From Strongylocentrotus droebachiensis (taxonomy: Eukaryota; Echinodermata; Echinoidea; Camarodonta; Strongylocentrotidae): a DNA stretch of 64,000 nucleotides. The translations under genes were made by a program, and so were the position numbers. Of this stretch, positions 37,617-50,500 are shown piece by piece. Each line of letters opens with the position of its first letter. Position 1 is the stretch's first letter. The notes below the pieces were generated by a model that was not told the origin of the DNA, did not search any database, and saw only the letters and a list, made by a program, of their open reading frames with translations. The stretch spans positions 310,001 through 374,000 of the forward strand of contig JAVYIG010000605.1 in NCBI GenBank assembly GCA_035222895.1, written 5' to 3'.

Positions 37617-37922
37617 GAGGAGCAAAAAGAGAAGGAGGAAGACAAGGAGGAGGAGGACGATAAGGAAGAGGAGGACGACAAGGAGGAGGAGGACGATAAG
37701 GAAGAGGAAGACGATAAGGAAGAGGAGGCGACGGAAAAGAAAGAAAGAGGCAACAGAAAAGAGAGAAAGAGGAGACAGAAAAGGAAGAAAGAGGCGATGG
37801 AAAATGAAGAGGAGGCGATGGAAGAAGAAGGAGATGAAGAGAAGGAGATGAAGAGGAGGAGGAGTCAGAGGAAGGGGATCGCATCATTGCTTGATGAAGG
37901 AGATGAAGATCCTCTGAAATAA
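37617..37922 (+). other. Low-complexity open frame (acidic/basic), probably not a gene
   Basis: Directly after a TAG at 37614-37616 one frame stays open for 101 codons to TAA at 37920-37922. The first ~40 codons hold four EEEDDK-type repeats on an 18-bp period, followed by a Lys/Arg-rich part with NRKERKRRQKRKK. The non-repetitive tail reads IASLLDEGDEDPLK. The stop overlaps an AATAAA (37918-37923). The in-frame period and ordered charge blocks resemble nuclear KEKE/acidic proteins. However, the frame lacks an early ATG, emerges from a purine minisatellite, and shows no upstream exon. I regard it as repeat-derived, with a decayed 3' exon as the alternative. Confidence 0.25.
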
Positions 37923-38813
37923 AACCTTCTGTTCCTTAATCAGGTCTCTCATTTCAATCATGCTATGAGGTTTAGGAAGTCAAACACTGGTCAGAAAAAC
38001 ATGAACTCTCTACAGTTATCATTCTCATTTCTTTAAAAAAAAACTATATACATGTAATATTGTGGAGATGAACATTTAGCCAATACTCTTGGAAATATGT
38101 TCATTCTCATGATAGATAATTATGAATGTAAACCAAGTTGTGGTAGTTCTTTTCTGAGGTCATTCAGGTATATTTGATTTACTATCGTTTATTTTCAATT
38201 GTGTCTGACACAACCGAGGTCTTTGAATTTTATCAAAGTGATTTGAGCGCTGTAAATACAAAAAAAAAATTGCATGCAGGAAATATTCCAATACCCATGT
38301 GTGTGGTCAAGATTCACATAAAATTCCTACCATGAAATGATTTAATCACAACTCCAAAATTGTACAATTTACACAAACTCTGTATACGGTAGCTAAAATT
38401 GCTGTACCTGTATACTGATAATTCACAGAGTTTCATGTTGCAAACAATTCTGGTTGATAGAACAGTGCATTTTATATAAATTAGACCGTCTAAAGAATGC
38501 AATTACAGTGATGGTTAAAATTGAAAAGACAGATTCTACTACTCGATGGTAAAATCGAAAAGCATCTTTCCTTTTAAAAGTAGTTTCAATCCAACATTTG
38601 AGATGCAATTTTCATCAACAAAAGATTATATTGTCTGCTGAACCTGGAAAGGGATATAAATTAACATCTTTCTGTCTCATGGCAGATAAAATTATCTAAA
38701 AGTTAAGAGGTTAACTACAGTTGGTTATGAAATGAGTCTTCAATCAGCAAGGGCGGCCCACTCAACCAATCTTTGGACTAAACCACACCACCAATGATGG
38801 GAACATGACTGTC
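37923..38813. other. Unique AT-rich stretch, no gene seen
   Basis: Two short minus-strand frames without recognisable features. GAGCGCTGTAAATAC near 38246 faintly recalls SINE/LINE 3' tails but is too short to call. Confidence 0.45.
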
Positions 38814-39584
38814 AGACTGAGCCTGCATCTGCAGGATTCCAGCAGTCTGTTACGTCAGGTATCGGTAGGATTGTTTAATGAGGACATCACTAGATAGACC
38901 GCATCCTCCCAACATCCATGAGTTTACCATCCATCTTCAGTTTACAACTCATCAACACATACCTGGCTTCTCACTTCATCCTCATCAGATAGTCTTATAT
39001 ACAGACTCAAAACTTTCTCATTACAATCATTACACAGATAGTCTTTTACAAAGACTCCCAGCCTTACACTTCACTTTACTTTACTCAAAGCACAATCTCT
39101 AGCTTGTATATCTGTCTCGATAGACTCTCTGACAACATATTTAAATTAGTTACAAACCTGGTGTGCACTCTGATGCTAGTCTCACACACAGATTTCACTC
39201 TGTTGGCAATTACCCAGTCTACCAAAATGTTACTCTAAAACCAAAAACATTTTCAACATTAATCTTTCCTGAAGGATTAATGATGACCATTTTTGTGGCA
39301 AAATTTATTTTGCTTATTACATTTATCAAACAATATGATTCCATCAAAGTTTGATCACGCACAGCCTGAAGCTTTAGTAGATCTCAATGACTACAAAAAA
39401 AATTGCAAGTTTCAAGAATACAAAAGTGTGAGATTTTACAGTAGTCTTACAAACAGACTCTAGTTTACTTTCTGCATAACGTACAAACTGATTCAGCACA
39501 AAGCAAATAAAAGTAGAGGCTAGTCTAAATCACTGATTACAATGAGGGATGAAGAACTACTTGAAATGGTCTCACTTTTAGACT
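38814..39584. promoter_or_regulatory. Cluster of AGTCT/AGACT motifs with three 18-bp dyads
   Basis: Thirteen AGTCT or AGACT pentamers lie in 771 bp (38814, 38844, 38991, 39002, 39040, 39051, 39122, 39178, 39216, 39443, 39454, 39522, 39580). About 1.5 would be expected at random. Six form three dyads of identical length: AGTCTTATATACAGACTC (38991), AGTCTTTTACAAAGACTC (39040) and AGTCTTACAAACAGACTC (39443). GTCT/AGAC is the Smad DNA-binding half-site, so a TGF-beta/BMP/Nodal-responsive module is one possible reading. A decayed tandem repeat is another. The motif counts are seen; the function is inferred. Confidence 0.4.
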
Positions 39585-42500
39585 ATGAGCCAGCAAATCT
39601 TAGAAGAAAAAAGAAAAAAACATAAATAAGTGTAATCTCACAATTTGATATAATGCTGTAGGATATGCACAGATTTGGTCAGAACATCACAATATTTAAA
39701 ACCTGATGAAAAGAGAGTGAGAGTGGAAAAGTTAATGATGAAACCATGAAGCAATGAACGGGCTCTCAAGAAACCATGTTGTAACATCACTAGTAATCAT
39801 CGGAGAGAGCAAAGGGAGAACGCTGGACACAGACAGAAAAAGAGTTGAGAGAGGGGGAGAGAATGAGAAAGGAGACATAGAAATTAGGCCTAATCCAGAT
39901 AGTTGAGGTTTTAATCGGTTCTAACTATTACGTCTCAATATTATGATTCTTCCTTCATCCAAGAAAATTATGATTTCAACAATTATGCAACCTGCATTCC
40001 GGATGCATCTTTTCATCCTGTTATGTTTCACTTAGCGGCCTCATTATACTATCATAAAGAAAGAGTAAGACACTGAGAGTTGAAACAAGAATGATAAAAT
40101 AAAGATGGTGACAAGCTTTTCAAGTATGAGCAAGCCAGCAAGCAAGCAAGCGATCCCGCGTCCACAAACAACTTAATCAATCCAGCAATTTAGATTGCTT
40201 TAGCTATTCTGCTAGCAGTAGGCTCGTCATACACATTAAGTTACATTATCCTCATCAAGATACATAACAGGGGCAAGGAGGAGGACCGATATAGGATGAG
40301 AGTGCTTTACGCTGATAGCACCAACATTAAAATCTCACTAAGCTATCATCTTCACCCTCTTTTCTTGCCTCTTCTCTTTCTTAATGATAACAAAACCTGT
40401 TGGTCCAATAAAGCAGCTTATATATCTTGTTTACTCTGATTTAATGAGTTTTTCAGAGCAGAGTTATGACCGTCTAATTATTCCCAAGGATGCCGATATT
40501 TGCCGCTTTCTCGGAACATGCGAATTAGAGAGATTTTGTCTTCCGTTATAGAAGCCTTTAATCAGAGAGCAGACTGGACTACATACAGCAGCACCATGAC
40601 CTAATAATCAAAGCCTGCAAGCTGCTAGTCTTTCCTCTTAGTACTCTCAATATCTCCTTGTCACGATCCTCCACCAATTTTCAACCTAATTACCCAAGAT
40701 TGCAACGTTCTAAATTCACATCTCTTTTTCTTCAAACCTCGACATAAGAGCTGACCCCAAACTGCATTAGTATTTACTGCGTGAATCATCAAACGCTTCT
40801 TGCAATGTAGCATAAAAAAGCTGCACTTAAGTGCTTATCACGTTACACTCCCTTACAGTCCCAGTTTGGAATGAGTGCTCTGGGAGGGGTGTATTCAACT
40901 CGGAGAGGCATGGGAGTAATTAGGCTACCCAACGGTCTATCATCATAGCTATAGGCAAGATCAAAAGGCAGGACTCCAGATTTCTCAGATAAAACGGTAT
41001 AAAAATGGTGAGAAAAATATATTGCTTACAAACATTGTTGATTTTTACACGCTAATGAGAGTGTAAACATTATCAACACTATGAAATGTGGAAGGGGTAA
41101 TGGGTAGAAGAATGAGAAGATTATAGGTCTAATACATAAACACCAAGATATACTGCAGAGGATTCATCATAGTTCTAAATTACTTGGTTGTTGTGTTGAC
41201 AGGAAATATGCGAGTTCCATTCCTCTACTGCTGTCTAATCCCATACCATTACTGCCGTATTGATAGCCTGGTTCCTCATTTCAAGCTCAACGAGGTTCTA
41301 AACGGAGAGGTTCTAAACGAGGGTTTCTGTAGGCTTCCTGTCAACTCGTCACAGCTGCTTTGCACTCTTTCACTAGGTCAGGCCTCACCTTATATGACCT
41401 TCGTCTTAATCATCAACATGATTCACCTACATCTTTCTCTCAGACTTTGACACAGATTTTATAATCATCACTATTCTACACTTTGTATTTGTTATTACAT
41501 TATCTTCTTCATCTAATAGAATAGGTCACAAGAATATTGAAATTGATAGACATTTCTTCTCCAAGACCAAGAGCATTCAACTGTAAGTAGTTACTATATT
41601 TCATTGTCAAAAGCTAGAATAAAGAACTTCTCCTCATATCAACATACCTCTCGCAAGCCTCATACACTAACTAGTAACTACTGTGATAGCAACATATCAA
41701 AATTGGAATACAACTGCAAACATTTATCATTTACTCAAATACATTTGTATCACTCTGAACCCTAAACTCAATTAAGTATCTCTTTAAAGAGTTTCTACAC
41801 AGTTTAATTTCTCAGTTATTGTTTTTCATATAAATCAAATTTGATCAGTCATACGATGCATCAAAAATAATGCATACTCTTTCAATATAATCAAACAAGG
41901 AAATCTAATTTTCTTGAACCAATGATCCGGTCTATAGGGAAATCATTGTTTTATCTCCTTTGCTGATCACAAAACTTTCATACATTTCCTTAGTATCTAT
42001 CAACATAATATTAGTATCCAACAAACCTTAAATTAGTTTGAAAGACTATCATCCTGTTTAAATATGTTATCAACCTTATTCATCTTTACAGGTGATCATT
42101 ACCTGATAAATATTCTTTCAATTTCTAGTTAAAATAAAACAAAATATATAGCGGTAGATAACTATTTAAAAACTTGTGAATTAATTTGAGAGTGAGCTAC
42201 ATGAGGAAGTGGACACAGGCAAGCTGTCATCAATATTCACAGGGTTTATCACCTAAAACACAGCGATTATGGTATTAGATATTAACCTGAATGACCCATG
42301 ACACTTGCCAACATTGTAATTTCCTCTTTACCGAACTACAGAACAAATTCATAAATGGGTCATGCAGAGGTGCCGATTTCCAAGGTAGTTTTGTTAATAA
42401 CGGAGTATTATAGCAAGGCAGAGTGAGATGATATGACAGATAGAGTTTGAGAGGAGTACACATGACACATACAGGATTCCCTTTCTCTTTTCAGGATATG

Positions 42501-43330
42501 ATTAAACCTTGTTGAGATGATGAAAGAAGCAACTAAAACAAACACAAAGTATAACCAACACATAATAGTGATCACAATTGCACAGCATGCAATGGTATGC
42601 CTTTTTGCTCGTGATGACTACCGTGTTTTTTGTTCTTCCCATCATGACATGTCGGTTCGTTTTTCTGTCTCATTAATTTCCTGAAAATCCTTCTTGACAG
42701 AAGACTGTAAGACAGGTGCATACTTCACCTTCATCTCGATCCTAGTGACAGCTAATTACCACCAAAACATGCTCTCAACCTCTCATACAATAATTACTCT
42801 TCATTAAACTTCATCACAAACATAGAAAAGACTCTCTCCCTAGGCTCTATCTGAGTCCATATTGGGTAGCCACAATTTCATTGATTTTTTTCTTCCCCAT
42901 TAAACTGTTTCATTTCCTCAATTAATCCAGCATTGCTAGCATTGTCTGACCTCAACTCTCTTGCTCCATTCACATTGCAAACATTTTATGAAATAACAAA
43001 TAAAATATGAAATAATCCAACCTGACACTTCATTCATTATCCTGCCATGTACTATGCTGTATTAGGTCATGTTAAAAATGTCAAAATGATTAAATTTGTC
43101 ATTATGTTAATGCTTCATTGCAAACAGACCTTATAATCTCTTAGTCCGACTTCATTTCTCATTTATTCATATAATACAGGAAACCACATAACAAAAGAGA
43201 TGAAATCAGAAAATAATGAAATTTGTAAAGTTTAGACAGGGTAGAAAAAAATCATATTTATTATTTCTATTAGTCCCTTTATGATATCTTAGAAAGTAAG
43301 AACCCAAGGCATTAATGATTTGACATAAAT
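39585..43330. other. Long unique stretch, no gene seen
   Basis: Unique sequence including a GC-richer part at 40440-40930 and a short AAGCAAGC repeat near 40138. The 88-codon + frame at 41184-41450 and the 62-codon minus frame at 42275-42463 show no domain. Confidence 0.5.
40440..40930. promoter_or_regulatory. Possible cis-regulatory island (unconfirmed)
   Basis: Non-repetitive, less AT-rich than its flanks, with homeodomain-type cores (GTCTAATTATTCCC near 40473, GCGAATTAGAG near 40521, CCTAATTACCC near 40684). It has no coding frame. The suggestion rests on composition and motif content only. Confidence 0.25.
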
Positions 43331-43643
43331 AGTCCTGTCAACATCAGATCGAAGTTGCAAAATAACCCGCTATTTTAACTTGCCCAATCTCAAATTAGCT
43401 AGCTAAATTGCGTCCTCATCAGTCCGCAGTTGCAATTAGCGGACTATTTGGTCAAAGAATAGCCCCCAAAATCCTGGTCTTGTTTCCAATATAGCCCGCA
43501 ATTTGGGAAATAGCAGGCTAATTCGCGCTAGTTTGTGATGTGGTGCCGGTCTGGTGAAAACGCAATTTCGAGCTTTGGAGAAAATATCCTGAGTCTGAAA
43601 ATAGCGGGATATTTTGCAACTTCCGTCTGATGAAAACAGGCCT
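43331..43643. mobile_element. Fold-back DNA element, family A member 3
   Basis: The left arm AGTCCTGTCAACATCAG (43331 on), followed by GAAGTTGCAAAATAACCCGC, mirrors the right arm to 43643, which reads AGGCCTGTTTTCATCAG then GGAAGTTGCAAAATATCCCGC in reverse complement. An internal block CCTCATCAGTCCGCAGTTGC is another copy of the end, as in the member at 8151. It is flanked by TA on both sides if the ends are set at GTCC/GGCC (43330-43331 and 43643-43644), so a TA duplication is possible. No coding sequence. Confidence 0.85.
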
Positions 43644-44914
43644 ATTGATTACTTATGATTCTTGTCACACAAGTGTTATCATGAACATACCTGTTGTAAG
43701 TTTTGTGTCAAATCATACAAAAGACTCTTTTACAGATGCGTCTGTTTGATCATTTTCAAATGAGATTCACTTTTAGGAATTTTACAAGATTACCGCTACA
43801 ATAACAGCTAGTTTCCATGGAAATCTGCAAAGCTGAGCCATTCAAATGAATCAAACTTGTATCTAATATCCAATTTGTACCTTATTCAGTATTACTTTTC
43901 CTTTTCTCAAGAAAACGAGTATCATATTTTTAAAGTTTATTCTCTGAATTTATGATTTAAATTCTTATTGAGAAAGGAGTTTCGTAGGTAAAACACTGCC
44001 ATGATAACCTGACTCTATATACCACAATGATACATTACTTCTGTATTGATGTCAACATGGAGGAACAACTTTGACTTTTGTTTGAGCTTTGTGAAGCTGT
44101 TGATTAAATGGTACCAAAATAGAGCCAAAGCTTAGATGATTAGTGGCTCAAAAACACTTACTCACACTCAGAGAGAGCAGTACTAATCATGAGGGTGGTG
44201 AGAGATTCATGGGCCTACCTACACTCATATCAGATCCAACACATAGGGATCATAAACAGCCTCAAAAGAATAGAATCATTTGTCATGTTAATAAATGTGA
44301 AATTAGAGGAGCATAGTCACATAGATTTTTGAAACAATTCATGAGTGATGGAGGATTTTTATGTACAAATACTGAAACACAAAGCAGAAAATGTGATCCA
44401 CTTTCAAAAATGATGATACAAGCCATAAACAGTTATTTAGGGTGGGTGGGAGGGAGGATTACATTTTGCCAAGGACTGAACATCCATCGTAGCTATTCCT
44501 CTGTCACATCGATCAAGCAATGAGTAAATTCATTAAAGAAAAGAACATCAGTGGTGTAGGCTAGCTCTCTCAGGGTTACATCTCAGATTAGTCCAAGCAT
44601 TTGGTTGTGTCCCTGCCTTTGATTTAACTCACTTTCAAGGCCATCGCGGAGACACAAGGAGAGACACACACAGAGGGCCAAATAAATCTGCATAAAATAC
44701 AAATTGATTGATCGTCAGGTTCTCTTGCATCATTTAATTCATTTCCAAGCCGATTTCATTAGAGCGGCAATACATGAACCCTAAAAAAGTGCAGCGGATT
44801 ATCGTCCCATTAGCAAGCCCTACTTCCAAGCGATAGGAGGAACGGTCAACCTCCCATCTCAGCTTGTCTTTACTCAATGCTTTCTCTTTATATTTCATTG
44901 TTCCACCTTTTAAT

Positions 44915-44916
<2 letters not shown>
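43644..44916. other. Unique stretch, no gene seen
   Basis: AT-rich, becoming less so at 44630-44870. The 64-codon + frame at 44329-44523 is unremarkable. Confidence 0.5.
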
Positions 44917-44956
<40 letters not shown>

Positions 44957-44957
44957 C
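44917..44957. repeat. (CT)n microsatellite
   Basis: About 20 CT units with one TTT interruption. Confidence 0.93.
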
Positions 44958-45115
44958 TTCTCCCTTGCTCTTGCTCTAGTCTACTAACACAAGACTCTCT
45001 TTATCCCATGTTCCACATATGAATTCTATATTGCAGAAGTCTACCAATACAAGACCCCTTTTGTTATACAGAGCTTTTTATTTTTTCCTCTCATTCCATC
45101 TTTTGATATTCACCC

Positions 45116-45132
45116 CCTCTTCTTCTTCTTCT

Positions 45133-45166
<34 letters not shown>

Positions 45167-45193
45167 AACACACACACACACACACACACACAC
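45116..45193. repeat. Compound microsatellite (TTC)n-(CT)n-(CA)n
   Basis: TTC repeats, then about 14 CT units, then after CGAA about 13 CA units. Confidence 0.95.
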
Positions 45194-47598
45194 TCTTTCT
45201 CCCACTAAGCCACAACTCTCATCTTTACTCAGTATTTTCTATTAACATTTTTTTTGTTCACGTTTAAATTATTTCTCTCAGCTTGATTCTATATGACCCT
45301 ATTCTTTACTCAATGCCTTCTATTTATATAAAATATATTTCAAAGTAAAACAAAGAAAAAGAACTTGTCTAGTCTTACAAAGGCAATGCCATTTGACAAA
45401 AGGGTATAAAGTGTGGAATTCCATTTTCAGATAAATTGTATAATGATAAATGCGATGGCTTACATGCATACTGCATGCTTGCACACTATGAAGATGAGGT
45501 ATCAATTAAGGTCAGATGACTAATTAACCCAATATAATGATCTTTGCAGGTAATGAGAGTAATATGTTTATATACAGCTCCCTAGAGTTCTAGATTTCTA
45601 AAGTAACTGTTGTGTAGATTAAAGTCTATACCGTTTGTTTCTCCAATGTTGCTATGATTAAAGTGATTCCTTTGAATTCTATCTTTTAAAAAAGATGCTT
45701 CTGAAGATGTAAGACTAGGTCATGTTTAAAGAAGGCTCCTCAACTATCCTGAAGACTTGATTGGCCTTTAGGGGGTGATTCCGTTTCGTTTCCATTCGAA
45801 TCTCGTCGATTGATTAAGACCAATTGTGTACCAAAAGACGGCGCTTTCGCTCGCCATTTCCTCCCGATCATTGGCGAAACTTCATCATATGGGCAGCAAT
45901 TGTCTCAGAGTCATCTCCGAAACACGCAACCCAAAATGAGATTTTGATTGCTAATTATTACAGAATTGGTAAAAAATTCCAGCTTAATTATAAAGCGGAG
46001 TACTTTCATTCCTTTTTCCTCTCTAAGATGGGAAAGAGAGTTGGGAGGAAGAAGATCAAGAAGTACCCCCGAGACAATTTGATATGGAATTATTTCTGCT
46101 AACAAGTCTGGATCCAAGGATGTTTGCAGAAGAAAAAAGTAATTATAATATTTACTGGTAAGCCGTCAACAGATTCTATCCCAAACTAAGATATCTTGTG
46201 ATTAAAAAAAACAAAATAAAATGAAAAATCATTTCTGGTTTATGACTTCTTTCCATGTAAAGTGATAGTATGTAGTCTCAATTAGTTTCTACTCAAATGA
46301 GAATACTCTTCAATAATACTCTCTGCTTAGCTCATGATATTGATTCTTTTTTCTAACTTAATGATGGTGCTTTTATTTTGTCAAGGATGTAATGATGACT
46401 TGATGTAGGACTATAGTTTTGTTCTCTATGCTTTGCTTAATCACTATTAAACCAGATTACTAGTTTCAGAATGACAAACAAGCAATGTCACAGGAAGCTT
46501 TCTCTCAATCATCTTCTTTTTTTCTTCTTTGATTGTGAAATCAATAAGCTGGTTAGCTTAAACAGCGGTCTACCTCTTTCGGTGATAAAACCATAAATTT
46601 CCTTCAAAGGATGACAATGCTGAACTCAAAATGAATTGAGTTAGCAAATTTCATTCTCTTGCAACATGAGAACATGAAACCATGTAGATGATCAAAACAA
46701 AATGTCTTTTTTCCCAATAATTGAACTGCAATCCAACATTTTCTCATCTCCTATGCCTTATCTCACTCAACATATGTATAATTTACATTTATCTGTAAAG
46801 CTCACTTTTCGAGGTTTCATAAATTGAATTAAAAAAAGTAATTTCCTGCTTTTATATCACGTTTCACGAATTTCATCACAGAAGGAATAGCTAGCAGACC
46901 ACTTCCTCCAGTGTTTCGATTAAAACTGATTTGAATGTTAATTCCTAATGCATTACACAACCTTCAATGCTGTTGAGACAATTGTATTTCATGAATTCAA
47001 ATCTATATATTCCATCCTCACTATTCCACCCTTCTTTCCCCTCCACAATCATTTTAATAATTTGCACAGTACTCACTTTGATTGCAATCCCTTATTTCCT
47101 CTTTTCTATTTTCATTCCCAAATGAATTGCATTTTAACGCCATCCTAACACGTTTGCATTGAATTGGCATAAATGCAGAGACAGACCTCACCTTGGCTGA
47201 CGAGTATAATTGTGTCGATGACGAAGAAAGAAAAAAGAAGGGGAGAGCTTGATAGGTGGATTGAAGCAGATAAACAAGAGACAGTCTGCCCTGGAAAATA
47301 AAACCACACAGTTAATTGGTATTATTCAAATTGTGGCAACACGAGCAGTGAGGCTGGAACACATCTCCTAATTCTCATGCAAATTTCCATCAACAGCTTT
47401 TCATGCGATCTTTTAATATTTCATGCCCCATCACACTCACGATGGCTCATTCTCTTCTCTTTTAATTCCCTCATTTCTTTTACTCTCTTTCTCTTTGCAT
47501 CTCTCCATTTCATCAGAGCAATAATTCTCACACCTAGGCGTGCTGAAACTTGATTGATGGATTCTAATCAAAATGGAATTAATGAATAAAAAAAGCAT
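45194..47598. other. Unique stretch with two GC-richer islands, no gene seen
   Basis: The islands 45771-46110 and 47151-47430 are less AT-rich than the rest and unique. The first carries frames on both strands (92 codons on +, 68 on -) with no recognised domain. Either island could be a regulatory element or a lineage-specific exon; I cannot decide. Confidence 0.45.
45771..46110. promoter_or_regulatory. Possible cis-regulatory island (unconfirmed)
   Basis: Non-repetitive, with CpG-containing segments such as TCGAATCTCGTCGATTG and GACGGCGCTTTCGCTCGCC, unlike the CpG-poor flanks, and TTGATTGCTAATTATTACAG near 45945. A + frame of 92 codons (45824-46102) is rich in Lys/Arg at its end but matches nothing I know. 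Confidence 0.28.
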
Positions 47599-50500
47599 AA
47601 CCTGAAGGCAACCAACCAATAATCTCACTATACTTCCATATCATTATGATTATTAATCAGAAAGAAAGAGCCTCCATGTATGGCACAAACTAATAAATAC
47701 TTCTATTCTAAATATTTGTCCGATCCATCTGACGGTAGTTGTTTAAAGACAGATTTCATTAAATTTGGCAACTGGATATATCAAAACAACAAACATCAAA
47801 CTAGATAAAACCATCATTCAGTCTTTTTTCATATATTTTTATCAGTAATCAACAATTATTATAAAGCAAAAAAACATATACGCCTCGGTTAACGAGTATA
47901 ACTAGTAATTACTCCTGCCTTTTCAAACAAAATGTATCGCATAATGTTAAAAACAGAGATTCTGAGAATAGAAATTGATAACTTTAACAAGCAGTATAAG
48001 TATAAACTAAAAGGCCAATTAGTTAGAAATTATATTATCTCCTCCTACAAAGTTGCAAAGACTTAGAACAAAAATAACCTCTACGCCAAATTCAATACCT
48101 TATGCATTGTTTGGAAATATAGAATTATGCCAAATTATATAAAACTTTATTGATGTTTTGGCACATTTCAATAGTAAATATACTTTAAAAATAATCTGAG
48201 AGTTTGAAGGGTGATAAGACTGTTTAAAGAGAGAGATATGAGTTAACATCTTTCTGACTCTCAACATATGATATCATAATTCAATCAATCTCTCAATATA
48301 TATATATTCTTTTTGTGAGAATGTTAATTATCATTCTTCTTCTTCAATATCAGGAATAAAATACTTTTTGGGTTGTGATGAGTAAGTGATGAGAGAATGG
48401 AATAGGTGTATCTTCATTAATTCAAATTAGCCTGCTAATAATTATGGTCCCTGGGTCTGATAAATCATATCTCTCAATCTGCCCCATTTTATGATCGTAA
48501 TTAATTCAAATTTAACCAAGATTGCAGATGAGCAAACCTGAAGGCAACCAACCAATAATCTCACTATACTTCCATATCATTATGATTATTAATCAGAAAG
48601 AAAGAGCCTCCATGTATGGCACAAACTAATAAATACTTCTATTCTAAATATTTGTCCGATCCATCTGACGGTAGTTGTTTAAAGACAGATTTCATTAAAT
48701 TTGGCAACTGGATATATCAAAACAACAAACATCAAACTAGATAAAACCATCATTCAGTCTTTTTTCATATATTTTTATCAGTAATCAACAATTATTATAA
48801 AGCAAAAAAACATATACGCCTCGGTTAACGAGTATAACTAGTAATTACTCCTGCCTTTTCAAACAAAATGTATCGCATAATGTTAAAAACAGAGATTCTG
48901 AGAATAGAAATTGATAACTTTAACAAGCAGTATAAGTATAAACTAAAAGGCCAATTAGTTAGAAATTATATTATCTCCTCCTACAAAGTTGCAAAGACTT
49001 AGAACAAAAATAACCTCTACGCCAAATTCAATACCTTATGCATTGTTTGGAAATATAGAATTATGCCAAATTATATAAAACTTTATTGATGTTTTGGCAC
49101 ATTTCAATAGTAAATATACTTTAAAAATAATCTGAGAGTTTGAAGGGTGATAAGACTGTTTAAAGAGAGAGATATGAGTTAACATCTTTCTGACTCTCAA
49201 CATATGATATCATAATTCAATCAATCTCTCAATATATATATATTCTTTTTGTGAGAATGTTAATTATCATTCTTCTTCTTCAATATCAGGAATAAAATAC
49301 TTTTTGGGTTGTGATGAGTAAGTGATGAGAGAATGGAATAGGTGTATCTTCATTAATTCAAATTAGCCTGCTAATAATTATGGTCCCTGGGTCTGATAAA
49401 TCATATCTCTCAATCTGCCCCATTTTATGATCGTAATTAATTCAAATTTAACCAAGATTGCAGATGAGCAAACCTGAAGGCAACCAACCAATAATCTCAC
49501 TATACTTCCATATCATTATGATTATTAATCAGAAAGAAAGAGCCTCCATGTATGGCACAAACTAATAAATACTTCTATTCTAAATATTTGTCCGATCCAT
49601 CTGACGGTAGTTGTTTAAAGACAGATTTCATTAAATTTGGCAACTGGATATATCAAAACAACAAACATCAAACTAGATAAAACCATCATTCAGTCTTTTT
49701 TCATATATTTTTATCAGTAATCAACAATTATTATAAAGCAAAAAAACATATACGCCTCGGTTAACGAGTATAACTAGTAATTACTCCTGCCTTTTCAAAC
49801 AAAATGTATCGCATAATGTTAAAAACAGAGATTCTGAGAATAGAAATTGATAACTTTAACAAGCAGTATAAGTATAAACTAAAAGGCCAATTAGTTAGAA
49901 ATTATATTATCTCCTCCTACAAAGTTGCAAAGACTTAGAACAAAAATAACCTCTACGCCAAATTCAATACCTTATGCATTGTTTGGAAATATAGAATTAT
50001 GCCAAATTATATAAAACTTTATTGATGTTTTGGCACATTTCAATAGTAAATATACTTTAAAAATAATCTGAGAGTTTGAAGGGTGATAAGACTGTTTAAA
50101 GAGAGAGATATGAGTTAACATCTTTCTGACTCTCAACATATGATATCATAATTCAATCAATCTCTCAATATATATATATTCTTTTTGTGAGAATGTTAAT
50201 TATCATTCTTCTTCTTCAATATCAGGAATAAAATACTTTTTGGGTTGTGATGAGTAAGTGATGAGAGAATGGAATAGGTGTATCTTCATTAATTCAAATT
50301 AGCCTGCTAATAATTATGGTCCCTGGGTCTGATAAATCATATCTCTCAATCTGCCCCATTTTATGATCGTAATTAATTCAAATTTAACCAAGATTGCAGA
50401 TGAGCAAACCTGAAGGCAACCAACCAATAATCTCACTATACTTCCATATCATTATGATTATTAATCAGAAAGAAAGAGCCTCCATGTATGGCACAAACTA

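Noticed and set aside
36529-37887. Very long open frames (452, 402, 382 and 361 codons) on both strands
   Set aside because: They all lie in the purine minisatellite, overlap in several frames, and translate to Pro/Ser/Leu or Gly/Arg/Glu repeats without any domain.
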